From Diaporthe sp. PMI_573 (lineage: Eukaryota; Ascomycota; Sordariomycetes; Diaporthales; Diaporthaceae), in NCBI GenBank assembly GCA_021399435.1, contig JAJTUP010000015.1:434001-498000 (forward strand): 64,000 bases of DNA, in the 5' to 3' direction. Below are positions 11,401 to 21,668 of the stretch, piece after piece. The position numbers and the translations under genes are program-made. How positions within the stretch are numbered: position 1 is the stretch's first letter; every line of letters starts with the position of its first letter. The notes beneath the pieces are model-generated. The model saw only the letters and a list, made by a program, of their open reading frames with translations. It ran no database searches and was not told the origin of the DNA.

Positions 11401-11775
11401 GAGGGATCCGGTGTCGATATTGATACCCAACTACAACATGTCAATACTCAGTGGCTTCCCCTCGGGAGAGATGATCCCTGGTGTGCGCTCTGCTGGCTGA
11501 CGCAGGACCTTTTTCCCGCAGGCCGCCCACGAACAGATCATCAAGAATCTCCAGCGAGAGAACGCCATGATTTCCACGGCGTGGTACGACCTCACGAGCC
11601 GACTACAGAGCAACCACGTCGTCCTGCAGAGGAAGGATCAACCCAAAAGCTGGCTGAACAAGCAGAGGCAGATGGTGAACGGTAAGAAGAATCCCTTGGG
11701 CTTGTGCATCTGTGTGTGTGCGCGCGCGTGTATTGTTACTGACTTGTCGCAAACACAGCCACGCCCCGAAGGTAG
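8442..11775 (+). CDS. hookA: HOOK-family dynein/endosome adaptor
   Basis: Residues 1-130 form the N-terminal HOOK (calponin-homology-like) domain (ALLKWVSTFADEGRSP..., FLLGQVLHDLDP). A long coiled coil follows, about residues 165-600. The C-terminal signature ENAMISTAWYDLTSRLQSNH and SWLNKQRQMVNATPRR is that of fungal Hook proteins. Proposed exons are 8442-10688, 11158-11244, 11522-11681 and 11759-11775. The first large intron (10689-11157) has a GC donor (GAG|GCAAGT), a GCTAACG branch site and a TTACAG acceptor, and it restores VKLQKE-QLEKADQ. A 66-base in-frame intron at 8775-8840 (GTAACT...CTAAG) is also likely, since removing it joins GLAQ to VATKLAAVLL. Full length is 836 residues, or 814 with that intron removed. 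By homology with Aspergillus HookA the protein links dynein-dynactin to early endosomes. Retention of the GC-AG intron gives another C-terminus. Confidence 0.9.
10689..11102 (+). other. Alternative C-terminal frame in retained HOOK intron
   Basis: The GC-AG intron stays in frame with HOOK exon 1 for 137 codons plus a TAG. It encodes a Pro/Ser/Thr-rich tail that ends in a basic cluster (QKKRKSRSWLPRFSRKSK). A stop-free run of this length with such a composition is unlikely, though not impossible, in ordinary intron DNA. It could be a second protein form made by intron retention or intronic polyadenylation. It would lack the conserved Hook C-terminal region. Transcript evidence is needed. Confidence 0.45.
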
Positions 11776-13008
11776 CAGCTTCCAGGCCTGTAGGCAATCC
11801 TGGCAGGGTGTCTCCGGGCGCGCCTTGCGGCCTCACACGCGGGCGACGGCTGGGGCTTGCTCGCGGCTTTGGTGTGGACTGCGCTGGGTAACTACCACGA
11901 GGCGTGCCTGCGCATGAAGCCCAGCGCGCAAATGCCGCCGCCGCCGTTCCGGCCGCCCGCCAGCGCGAGCGGCAGGTCCCTATTCTCTACTCTTACTCCT
12001 TTTTCCTTCCGAATTTTTTCCTTGCGTATTATAGTCACGACATGGACGGCTCAAGATCATCATACAACTACTACTGCTGGCAGTCAGAGCGCTAGAAGTG
12101 GTAGAGGTGGCGAGAGCGGTGGCAGTGGCGGCCGTGGCATATTCGGCAGAGCTTTTCTTTTGTTATACTCCATAGCGTGGCGCTCTCTGGATAACAGCTG
12201 GGTGATGAGGAAGGCGGGGGAGATCATACTCAAGAGTATGTTGGCGGGTACGAGTGGAAGAGGAGGAACCGGTGCAGCCCAGATGGACAGGGGCGGGCAG
12301 CACCACGACGTCTTCAAAACACGTTGTGGGTGTGTTGGTTCAAAAGACCAGTTAGGGGAGAGATAGAGAGAGCCTTAACTTGCATGCTTGAAGAAAGGGA
12401 TTGGTATATATGTTCCGCTTTATGTATAATACCCCCTTGCTGTTTACAGTTACGTGGGTGGCACTGAGTGCGTAGAATAGAGAATGGATGGTTCGTCAGT
12501 CCTCACAGTTCCTCGTGTGACTGACTGGCTGCGAGGCAGGCTGCATGGGTCTACTTTGGTGTGGACCAGATTGCCATGCTGATCAACGCCCATTTTGTTG
12601 ACGTCTAGCAGGGTAGAATCTGGCTGCAGGTACATCATCAGGAGCTCTATCTATCTTGGTAGGTGCAAATTTTCTTTCATAATAGCATACAGGGCGTGAA
12701 CCCGAAGTATGAGGGCCGCCCGTCTTGATATACTAGCACATTCGAGCAGCGATCCCACCCCGTTATCTCTCGAGCTCACAGAACACCGAGAATGCTTTTC
12801 AAGTATTTGTTTCGCCGCGCAGGACAATGAATTAATTTGCCTGCACCTCGCTGATCATCATTTCCGGCTTCGAGATCGCGTCCCGTTTCTACATTGAGAT
12901 GGTATTTCTCTCCTTGTCTTTGTCGTTGGCCTTGAGAAGATCCACCGGCCAATTCTCCCGGGTGGCAGGGTGGCAGGGCGTTCTCAGCAGTCGCGCGTGC
13001 GCGATCCC
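11776..13008. other. Convergent intergenic region, HOOK/ADK1
   Basis: Holds the two 3' regions. Frames on the + strand around 11857-12366 have no family character and no supporting splice pattern. No gene seen. Confidence 0.45.
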
Positions 13009-14107
<1,099 letters not shown>

Positions 14108-15586
14108 GGCGGATAGACCGTTGACCTGGGGAGGGAAACCGAAAGAGACGGGGGCGGTGGGTGCAACCGAGGCAATTGAATGCGACGGCAGAGGGCAGCA
14201 GGCCTGCTGGTGGTACAGAAGGGCGGCAAAGAAGTAGCGACGAGGCTGAGAGTGGAGAAAGGGTTGCGCAGCTGCTGGGCAGATCTCGGTCTGGACAGGA
14301 TCAGAAAAGCTGCTCGCGGGAGGGTGGAAGTTGGCCAGAAAAGCCGCGGTTCGCTTTTAAGTTACGATGAGCGAAGGTTCACAACCCAAGCCGTTCGGAG
14401 CTGCCCAGGCGTGCACGAGTAGCCCAGCAAGCCCAGGTACCTACTAGGTATGTCCCGGGGCCATCGGCCAATTGGGGTCAGCCCAAGACACTAAAATCTG
14501 GGAAATAGGTGGGTGTCGGCTAACTCTTTCAGCCTCTTGTCCGGCGAATTCGATCCACTCCACCGAACCTAGCTGGAAACTGGAAAACCAAACTGACGGC
14601 ATTGTGTGAGCGTCGTATGCTGTGGTCTACCCGCTCAGCTGCTCCAGCCTCCGAGACCGCCGTTGGGACCTTGAACAATGCCTGTTTATAAATATGTACG
14701 GCTCCGCAGCACGCTACGCAGCACGCAGCACGCAGCACACAGCACACAGTTGCAACCCAGGGCACGCAGGTACCAGACAGGCTCGGCGCATACTCGCCCC
14801 GCGAAGTCACCGCCGACGGATCGCTGGGAATGGGACCTTGCAGTGACTGAAGGCGCGAGGTCGAAATAGGTAGCGAGGCTGGGGAGCTGGTGACGCAACT
14901 GTCACAACTGACCAGTCGACATCCTGAAGAGAGATGTGCACGCCGCATCATCGTGTGGCACTAGGCTGGAACCGCATGTCAAGGCAACATTTTTGCTTCT
15001 TTCTTTTCCAACCATGCCAAGCCAGTTCAGTTCAGTTCAGTGTCTCTCGTGCTCTATACACAATAAACGAGCCTCAGCATCCTGCAAGATGCTCTCTGAC
15101 CTGATTCCCTCTGGCTGGTATTTGCTGAAAAACATAGACTCCCCAAATAGTCTGCGACATCTTGGCTGGCATTGACTCGTGCTAAGAGATGATGAGGTTA
15201 TTTTGCTCCGGAAACAGCTGCCAATCTTAGCTGTGGTTGCTCTATTCCCGCAGCCCTCTGCTCTCCCAGTTCGGCTTCCGATTTGATGGGGGTTCGAACC
15301 AGGGTAATGGAAGGGTTTGGAGGATTAGAGGGGGGGGGGTAAACAAGTGCACGGGGGTCAAGTTCGATATCAGCCCCCCAGCCCACCCAGATGCCTGCCC
15401 AGTGAAGCTTGGCTCGTGCTTGCTGCCCCTGCCCGTCTGGTAGCTTGACGGCACCGAAAGGCAGCCGCCATTACGCAGCTGCTCAACACCAACACCGACA
15501 CCAACCCCAACACCAAACGATCCACCAACTTCGAACCTCCCCTCTCCCTTTCCCAGCCGCATCATCAACCCCTCGATACCCTCACG
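14108..15586. other. Divergent upstream region of ADK1 and RPN8
   Basis: About 1.5 kb without a recognisable gene. It holds a short tandem repeat (14707-14749), a (CAGTT)n stretch near 15023-15040, a TACCTA/TAGGTA element near 14446, a G run near 15331, and an AC-rich leader before RPN8. Confidence 0.5.
14707..14749. repeat. Short tandem repeat, CGCAGCA-type units
   Basis: About five imperfect 7-8-base units (CACGCAGCA, then CACACAGCA) in tandem within the ADK1/RPN8 upstream region. Confidence 0.8.
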
Positions 15587-16777
15587 ATGCCTTCCACAAC
15601 AACAGAGACCTTGTCGCTGGTGGAGGAGCGGAAAGTCAGCGTCGCGCCTCTTGTGCTGCTGTCAGTGGTCGATCACTACAACCGTGGCGCATCCACATCA
15701 TCCAAGAACAAGCGAGTCGTCGGTGTATTACTAGGACAGAATGATGGCAAGGTGGTGCGAGTATCAAACAGCTTCGCAGGTCAGTCCCCACGCTCGGGCC
15801 ACACGGTGCTGGGGCATTTGCGATCTGACACTGCTTTTCCACAGTCCCATTCGAGGAGGACGAGAAGGACCCATCCGTCTGGTTCCTGGACCACAACTAT
15901 ATCGAGTCAATGAACGAGATGTTCAAGAAGGTCAACGCGCGGGAGAGGTTAATAGGCTGGTACCACTCGGGCCCCAAGCTGCGAGCTTCTGACCTCAAGA
16001 TCAACGAGCTGTTCAAGCGCTACACCCCAAACCCACTCCTGGTCATCATCGACGTACAACCGAAGGAGGCCGGCGTGCCTACAGACGCCTACTTCGCCGT
16101 GGACGAGATCAAGGATGTATGTTGGCCTGCGGACATATGCTCTCCCTGCTTCCCAAGTGCTGACGAGACATGAGTGATAGGACGGAACAACAGCTTCCAA
16201 GACCTTTGTCAACACAGCATCCATCATCGAGGCCGAGGAGGCGGAAGAGATCGGAGTTGAGCATCTGCTTCGTGACATCCGCGACGTTGCAGCTGGCACC
16301 CTGTCTACGCGCGTGACCAACCAACTCCAGTCCCTCCAAGGCCTTCACTTGCGGTTGCAGAACATCCAGGTGTACCTGAAGAAAGTCCTCGATGGGAAGC
16401 TGCCGGTGAACCACGTCATCCTGGGTAACCTGCAAGATGTCTTCAATCTGCTGCCCAACCTGTCGACACCCTCGAAAGGCAAGGGCGAGAGCGAGTTGAG
16501 CTATGCGCTGAACGTCAAGACCAACGACCAGCTCATGGCGATATACCTGAGCTCACTGATCAGGGCCATCACTGCCTTCCACGATCTTATCGAGAACAAA
16601 ATCCAGAATCGTCAGCAGCAAGAGGAGAAAGACGCGGCCAAGAAGGAGGGTGAGGAGAAGGAGAAAGACGGAGAGAAGAAGGTGAATGGAGAGAAAGCGA
16701 CAAATGGTGTCAACGGAGAAGTCAGCAAGGAGGGCTCGGAGAGGAAGGATGACAGTCCAAAGGATAAGAAGAAATAG
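15587..16777 (+). CDS. RPN8: 26S proteasome lid subunit Rpn8 (PSMD7)
   Basis: Three exons, 15587-15779, 15845-16116 and 16181-16777, give 353 residues. The MPN domain covers about residues 17-160 ([50 protein letters not shown]). As in all Rpn8 proteins, the metal-binding JAMM residues are not complete: the GWYHSGP segment has one His where Rpn11 has HxH. It is therefore the inactive partner of the deubiquitinase Rpn11. The C-terminal helices ([31 protein letters not shown]) join the lid helical bundle. The last 60 residues are a Lys/Glu-rich charged tail ending KDKKK. Introns are 65 and 64 bases with GT-AG ends. Confidence 0.96.
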
Positions 16778-17136
16778 AGCACCGGAAAATGGGAAGGACA
16801 ATAGGACCGGCGCAACGGACCGTGACGCATTGTACGAGTTCAGGACGACATAGAAAAGTGACTGATCCGCGGCTGGGAGCACGGATCTGTTAATATTTTG
16901 GGATCGCCCGTGAGGCTCATGACGGGGAACCAACGGAGCACCCAAGCAGAATCATATGCCTCGAGCAAAACAGCAACTAAAAGACCCCAAACTCCCCATT
17001 TTCTCGTACGCGCCATGCCTGCCATCCATAGTACTCTGTGATGCAAATGCAAGTTGATCCTACTCATGCATAACTCCCAGGGTGTCTACCGGGGATACCG
17101 TGGCCCAACTCCCCGGCGCTCACTCAAAGCCGTAGA
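16778..17136. other. Convergent intergenic region, RPN8/SWS1-like
   Basis: Two 3' regions; no gene seen. Confidence 0.5.
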
Positions 17137-18090
17137 TCAAACGTCCGCAAATACGCCTGCCATCTCGTCCCTTCCCACGTCCCACCGGTTCACGTACCTC
17201 CCCAGACCACACTCCCAGCGCTCGGCGAGGACACACGCCAGGAGGTGCTTGCAGCAGGGCGGCACGCCGCCTGTATCCGAGCAGCCGTCGTGGCTCACGC
17301 CGCCAAACTGCCACGGCACGCTCCCCTCTCCCTCCCCCGTCTCTTCCGTATCATCGCCGTCGTCATCATCGAAGACGGTTACTGCGGGCACAATGTCCTC
17401 TGTCCTGCTGTCTGTTGGGGCGAGGAGGGAGGGACCCGAGAGGGGCGGGAACGCCGAAAAGGCGAATGTTGCACACGTGCAGTTCCACGCAGCCGTGTGC
17501 ACGACGTAGGCCCTCTGGCTGCTGCTGCTGCTGCTGCCGCTGCTGCTGCCGCTGCCGCTACCGATGGTTGTAGGTACGGAAGTCGTCGACGGCGCCTCGC
17601 CCCCGTGAGGGCGCCGTGTCGGCTTCTGCGCCGAACGGACTATGTACACTGATAGCGGTGGTGCTGATGGTGCTCCCGTGGAAACGCGCACCTGCGTGGC
17701 CCCTCCGTCCTCTTCGCGTGTCTCGTAGGTTGCTGAATGAGCGAGTGGGCTTCCTTCTGTGGTTGTGGTTGTGGCGGCCTCCTCCGGGCTCACCAGGCGC
17801 GTGACCAAGCCCCTGTCCAACAGGTCCAGCGCCGGCAGCAGGAGGGAAGGGAAGAGAACGTGCAATGTCGTGAAGAGCGGCCGGTGCCTGGGGTCTATCA
17901 GGCTGAGTGGGTTGCTAGGCGGCTGGCCCGCTCTCTCAGGGAAAGAATCAGTCCTGGTTATTGTGCTGCTGTCCCTTGTTGGTCCGTCTCCTTGGCCTGG
18001 CGCCGTGGGCAAAGGTATCCCGGAGATCTGGTTTAGGATCGAGGTAAGGAGCTGTCTTGGTGTTGGGAGGGCAGATGGCGATGAGGACAT
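17137..18090 (-). CDS. SWIM-type zinc-finger protein, Shu2/SWS1-like
   Basis: Intronless, 317 residues. The C-terminal third holds a SWIM signature: CTC (in AAWNCTCATFAFSAF) and, about 70 residues later, CKHLLACVLAERW. The Ala three residues after the His, here within HLLA, is characteristic of the Sws1/Shu2 subfamily. In yeast and animals that subfamily acts with Rad51 paralogues (Shu complex) in homologous recombination. Between the two halves lies an acidic insert (VFDDDDGDDTEETGEGEG). Upstream there is a Ser tract of about ten residues and a helical region (LFTTLHVLFPSLLLPALDLLDRGLVTRLV) that may be the partner-binding segment. The assignment rests on the motif, not on overall similarity. 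Other SWIM proteins remain possible. Confidence 0.65.
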   Translation of the reverse strand: MSSSPSALPTPRQLLTSILNQISGIPLPTAPGQGDGPTRDSSTITRTDSFPERAGQPPSNPLSLIDPRHRPLFTTLHVLFPSLLLPALDLLDRGLVTRLVSPEEAATTTTTEGSPLAHSATYETREEDGGATQVRVSTGAPSAPPLSVYIVRSAQKPTRRPHGGEAPSTTSVPTTIGSGSGSSSGSSSSSSQRAYVVHTAAWNCTCATFAFSAFPPLSGPSLLAPTDSRTEDIVPAVTVFDDDDGDDTEETGEGEGSVPWQFGGVSHDGCSDTGGVPPCCKHLLACVLAERWECGLGRYVNRWDVGRDEMAGVFADV

Positions 18091-18465
18091 CTTGCTACGC
18101 CGGCGTGGTTGACGGCCATTGGGGATTACTGATGTGAGCTGGCTTGGATCTTTGCGTGTTTCGGGATTATGTGAAAATGTGCTCTGGTCGCGGAGCAGGA
18201 ATCGGCCCTGAAGATTGGATGGATTTGTTCACCGGGTGAATTGTCGAGGCTGTGAAGCTATAGCTGGGCTAACACCTCAATCCGCCAGGCAGAAACGGCC
18301 GTTCTAATATCTGCTGCGCACCTGGGCCGCCCTTGAAGAACCACAGTGCGCCAAAACCTCGCATGGTCAGAAATATTGTCTTTGCCAATTTTTCGGCATC
18401 ACTTTTGCTTTACTTTTACAGGACAGTACAGAATCTATAAGACATCTCATCCTCCCTGTGTGTCC
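18091..18465. other. Region between SWS1-like start and HEM13 stop
   Basis: Both flanking genes lie on the minus strand. This stretch is the promoter of the SWIM-domain gene plus the HEM13 3' end. No gene seen. Confidence 0.5.
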
Positions 18466-19788
18466 TCATACCCACTCCTTGGGCTCCTTGAGGATCTGTG
18501 TCAGCCTCTCCTCTCGGGGGCCTGGAGGCGTGTACATATATTTCCAGCTTGCCGTGAGCGGCAGGCTCATGAGAATACTCTCCACTCTCGCGCCGGGCGT
18601 GTTCAGCCCGAACGCGGTCCCCCGGTCGTGCACCAGGTTGAACTCGACGTACTTGCCCCTGCGGATCTGCTGCCATTCCTTCTCCTGATCATTGAATGGC
18701 ATGTCCTTGCGCCTGTTGATGATGGGGATGTACCCTGGCAGGAAGCTCTTCAGCCCGTCCTGGATGAACGCGAACAGGTTCTCCTTGTCCGCTACAGTCT
18801 CGTCCAGGTCGTCGAAGAAGATGCCGCCCACGCCGCGGGACTCGCCGCGGTGCTTGTTGTAGAAGTACTCATCGCACCACTTTTTAAACCTGGGCCAGTA
18901 GTCCTTGTTGTGCTTGTCGCACACGTCCTTGAGTGTCTTGTGGAAGTGGATGGCGTCCTCGTCGAACAGATAAGACGGCGTCAGGTCCGCGCCACCGCCG
19001 AACCACCAAGAACTCGAGCTCCCATCAGGATTCGCCGTCTCGAAGTATCGGTAGTTCAGGTGCACTGTCGGGGCCATGGGGTTGCGAGGGTGGACGACCA
19101 TACTCAGCCCCGCTGCGAAGAACTCGAGTGATTCCGGGATCTCGCCGTCGCCGCCGATGTTCTTGTGGTTGGCGCGCATCTTCTCGATGGCGCCCTTGGG
19201 CAGGGAGCCGTAGACGACGGAGACGCCGACGCCGGCCTTCTCGAACACGCTGCCGTCCTGGAGGATGCATGTAATGCCTCCGCCGCCCTCCTTGCGCTGC
19301 CATTCGTCCTGCTGGAACCTGCCGCCGTCGACCTCGCCCAGACCGTTGATGATCTCCTGCTGTTGTTCCTTGATAAACTTCTCCATGCGAAGGCGCATGG
19401 GCGACTGGTCTGTCACGCCAGACTCGCGCTTCTCGAGGGAGTCGCGCTCAGGGAGGGACATGGTGTCGAGCTGGGTAGGTTCCCTGGCAAGCTGCATCCG
19501 CGAGATAGTGAGCCGGTGTTCCTCAAGGGTCGTGGGCACAGAGTCAGGTCATGGGGAGCTCCGTACTGTTGAGATGAGGGCTGTAGAGACCAGGGCCACG
19601 CCTGAGAAGGCGGCCCAGTACGAGTACCTGGAAGAGGTCGGTGTGGTCAAGCGGGAGGCCAATGAGCCCGAGGAAGCTCTCCGTGTGGTAGCCGTGAAGA
19701 AGTTTGGGGATATGGGCCTCGAGCAGGTAACCCTGGAGGTGAAGAAGCCGTCCGCTGTCGCGCGGAGGGCTCTACTTGTTGAGGCCAT
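18466..19788 (-). CDS. HEM13: Coproporphyrinogen III oxidase
   Basis: The enzyme oxidatively decarboxylates coproporphyrinogen III to protoporphyrinogen IX in heme synthesis. The family signature KKWCDEYFYNKHRGESRGVGGIFFDD is complete (key residues KxWC...HRxExRGxGGxFFDD). VVHPRNPMAPTVHLNYRYFE and WWFGGGADLTPSYLF are also present. The start at 19788 (context CCGCCATGG) opens an Arg/Ser/Thr-rich presequence followed by a hydrophobic segment (YWAAFSGVALVSTALI). This fits the mitochondrial form seen in filamentous fungi. A TGA at 19551-19549 interrupts the frame between presequence and catalytic part, and both sides are in the same frame. An in-frame intron beginning at 19566 (GTACGG) and ending at 19522, 19492 or 19471 would remove it, giving 425, 415 or 408 residues. 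Confidence 0.93.
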
Positions 19789-21079
19789 GGCGGCGGGAAG
19801 GGGGCAGTTATACTGGTGAGCCCGGATCTCCGAGGAAGTGGAGGATGGGGCCCGGGCAGCACACCAAGGACGATTGTGAGGCCACTGGCGGAGCAGCCGG
19901 AGGTGGTTTGTCGAGAGCTACAAGCCTAGGGCGGGCTCGGGGGAGAGAGCGGCGTGGTTAAATCAGGTGTTGGCCAGGGTCTAGTTACTATGGGCAGACG
20001 TGGTGCTACGACGCATGAGCTCAGCTCACCCTGTAGCTCCCCGAGTCAGTCGTGATTGGCTCGTTGGCGCCGTCTGCGAACAACCCCCCAACGACGGTCA
20101 TGGTGCGAGGAATGGGCGAGCCCGAGGTGCAGAAACAGCCACAGCCACCAAGCCAGTCAAGCCGCCTGGTCCCGGGGAGATGCGCCGTGTCCTGTGGGGT
20201 GACTTTTGTCCTGGACAGCAGATTCGAGGGAGGCCGGCTCGATCCGGCCCACGGGTCAGCAGCGGTCATCGGTCATCAGTCATCAGGGGCCGGAGCATAA
20301 ACCTCGGGGGTTACACAGTAGTAGAAGGCCAGAATATACATGGTGCGAAGTGTGAGGAAACATGCATCAGGCTTTAACCAGATTCTCGATAAGAGACAGG
20401 GCGGCCGATAAGGGGAGAAAGGGGGCATGTCGTCATCCGAGATCTGCGTGGGCATTGTTTCCCTTGTTTGCTGTGAGCCTGGACTGAGCCTGGACTGCCA
20501 CCCTGCTTCCGGCCAGGTCTCCCAGATGACTGTGTTCACGTGGGATGGAGGAGGAAGGCCCCCATGTCCGCCCCCCCCCAGGCTGCAGGTGCCTCCGTCT
20601 CGTCGGTCAACTGATAAGGGACACCGGGACACCGCCTTCCCCCAGAGCTGCGAGGTACACTACAAGCTGACCATGGAATTGTCCGCTGCCGCTAACAGCA
20701 CATAGTGGCAGCCCGCCTGCCACCCAGATAGCGTGAAGACGGCCATCCCTTTAGTCATTACTCCCCAGCCCCGCCTCTTCCGTCACGCCTTCACTGGCTG
20801 ACCATTCATCCATTCCGGCAACCTGGGGCGCCTTGGTCACAGGCGCCAGCCCGTCAACGTACTCACGCAACCCATCCTAGAACTTACACCTTCATTCTTC
20901 CATCACCAACACCATCACACGCACAGCCCTCTCCTTAAAACGTAAGCTCTCGTCTCTCGCCTGCCTGCCCTTCGGGTCGCTTCAAGAGTGCTGACCCCGC
21001 ACGCCGCCTAGACAGACGGACGTCCTACGACCAGCACCACACCGCATCCCCACCAACAACCTCACCGACTCCCACCAAA
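19789..21079. other. Divergent upstream region of HEM13 and ATG8
   Basis: 1.3 kb with no coding frame of known character. The right end contains the ATG8 leader, including a probable leader intron at 20942-21011. Confidence 0.5.
20942..21011 (+). other. Probable 5' UTR intron of ATG8
   Basis: GTAAGC donor, GCTGACC branch-like sequence and CCTAG acceptor, within the C/T- and A/C-rich leader. About 70 bases long. Confidence 0.6.
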
Positions 21080-21668
21080 ATGCGATCCAAGTTCAAGGAC
21101 GAGCACCCCTTCGAGAAGCGCAAGGCTGAGGCCGAGCGTATTCGCCAAAAGTATCTTGACCGTATTCCAGTAAGTGCTTCCACACACCATCCCTTGTCCC
21201 AACCACGAGCCCTCGTCGCCCTTCCTCGACCATCCTCGCCGCCGCTGCCTGGCCCAGCCTTCACTACGCGCCGAGCGACGGCTGACACGGTTCCTCCTCC
21301 AGGTTATCTGCGAAAAGGTCGAGAAGAGCGACATCGCTACCATCGACAAGAAGAAGTATCTCGTACCAGCAGACTTGACAGTCGGCCAGTTCGTCTACGT
21401 CATCCGCAAGCGCATCAAGCTGTCCCCCGACAAGGCCATCTTCATCTTCGTCGACGAGGTCCTCCCACCAACAGCAGCGCTCATGTCATCTATCTACGAA
21501 GAGCACAAGGACGAAGACGGGTAAGCGCCCCTCTTGTTACGTGTCGCCCCCCCCCCCCTTTTTGGCAACGTCGGCGACCGAGCTGACATGGTCCCCCCCC
21601 CCCAATATAGGTTCCTATACATCACGTATTCCGGCGAGAACACCTTCGGAAGCTTCGAGTCGATCTGA
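21080..21668 (+). CDS. ATG8: Autophagy ubiquitin-like protein Atg8
   Basis: Three exons, 21080-21169, 21303-21520 and 21611-21668, give 121 residues. The protein is conjugated to phosphatidylethanolamine on autophagosomal membranes after Atg4 exposes the C-terminal glycine. Visible features are the N-terminal helices ([20 protein letters not shown]), the ubiquitin fold with [20 protein letters not shown] and [17 protein letters not shown], and the end [12 protein letters not shown]. The Gly of FG is the expected cleavage point, leaving five residues to be removed. Introns are 133 and 90 bases. The second carries C homopolymers on both sides. Exon joins fall exactly where the family sequence requires (DRIP-VICEKV, DEDG-FLYITY). 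Confidence 0.97.

Noticed and set aside
11857..12366. Plus-strand frame of 169 codons after HOOK
   Set aside because: Composition is low complexity, no ATG-based model fits, and it lies in the expected 3' untranslated region.
15285..15310. GGGTTCGAACC, similar to a tRNA B box
   Set aside because: No A box, acceptor stem or anticodon arm can be drawn on either strand around it.
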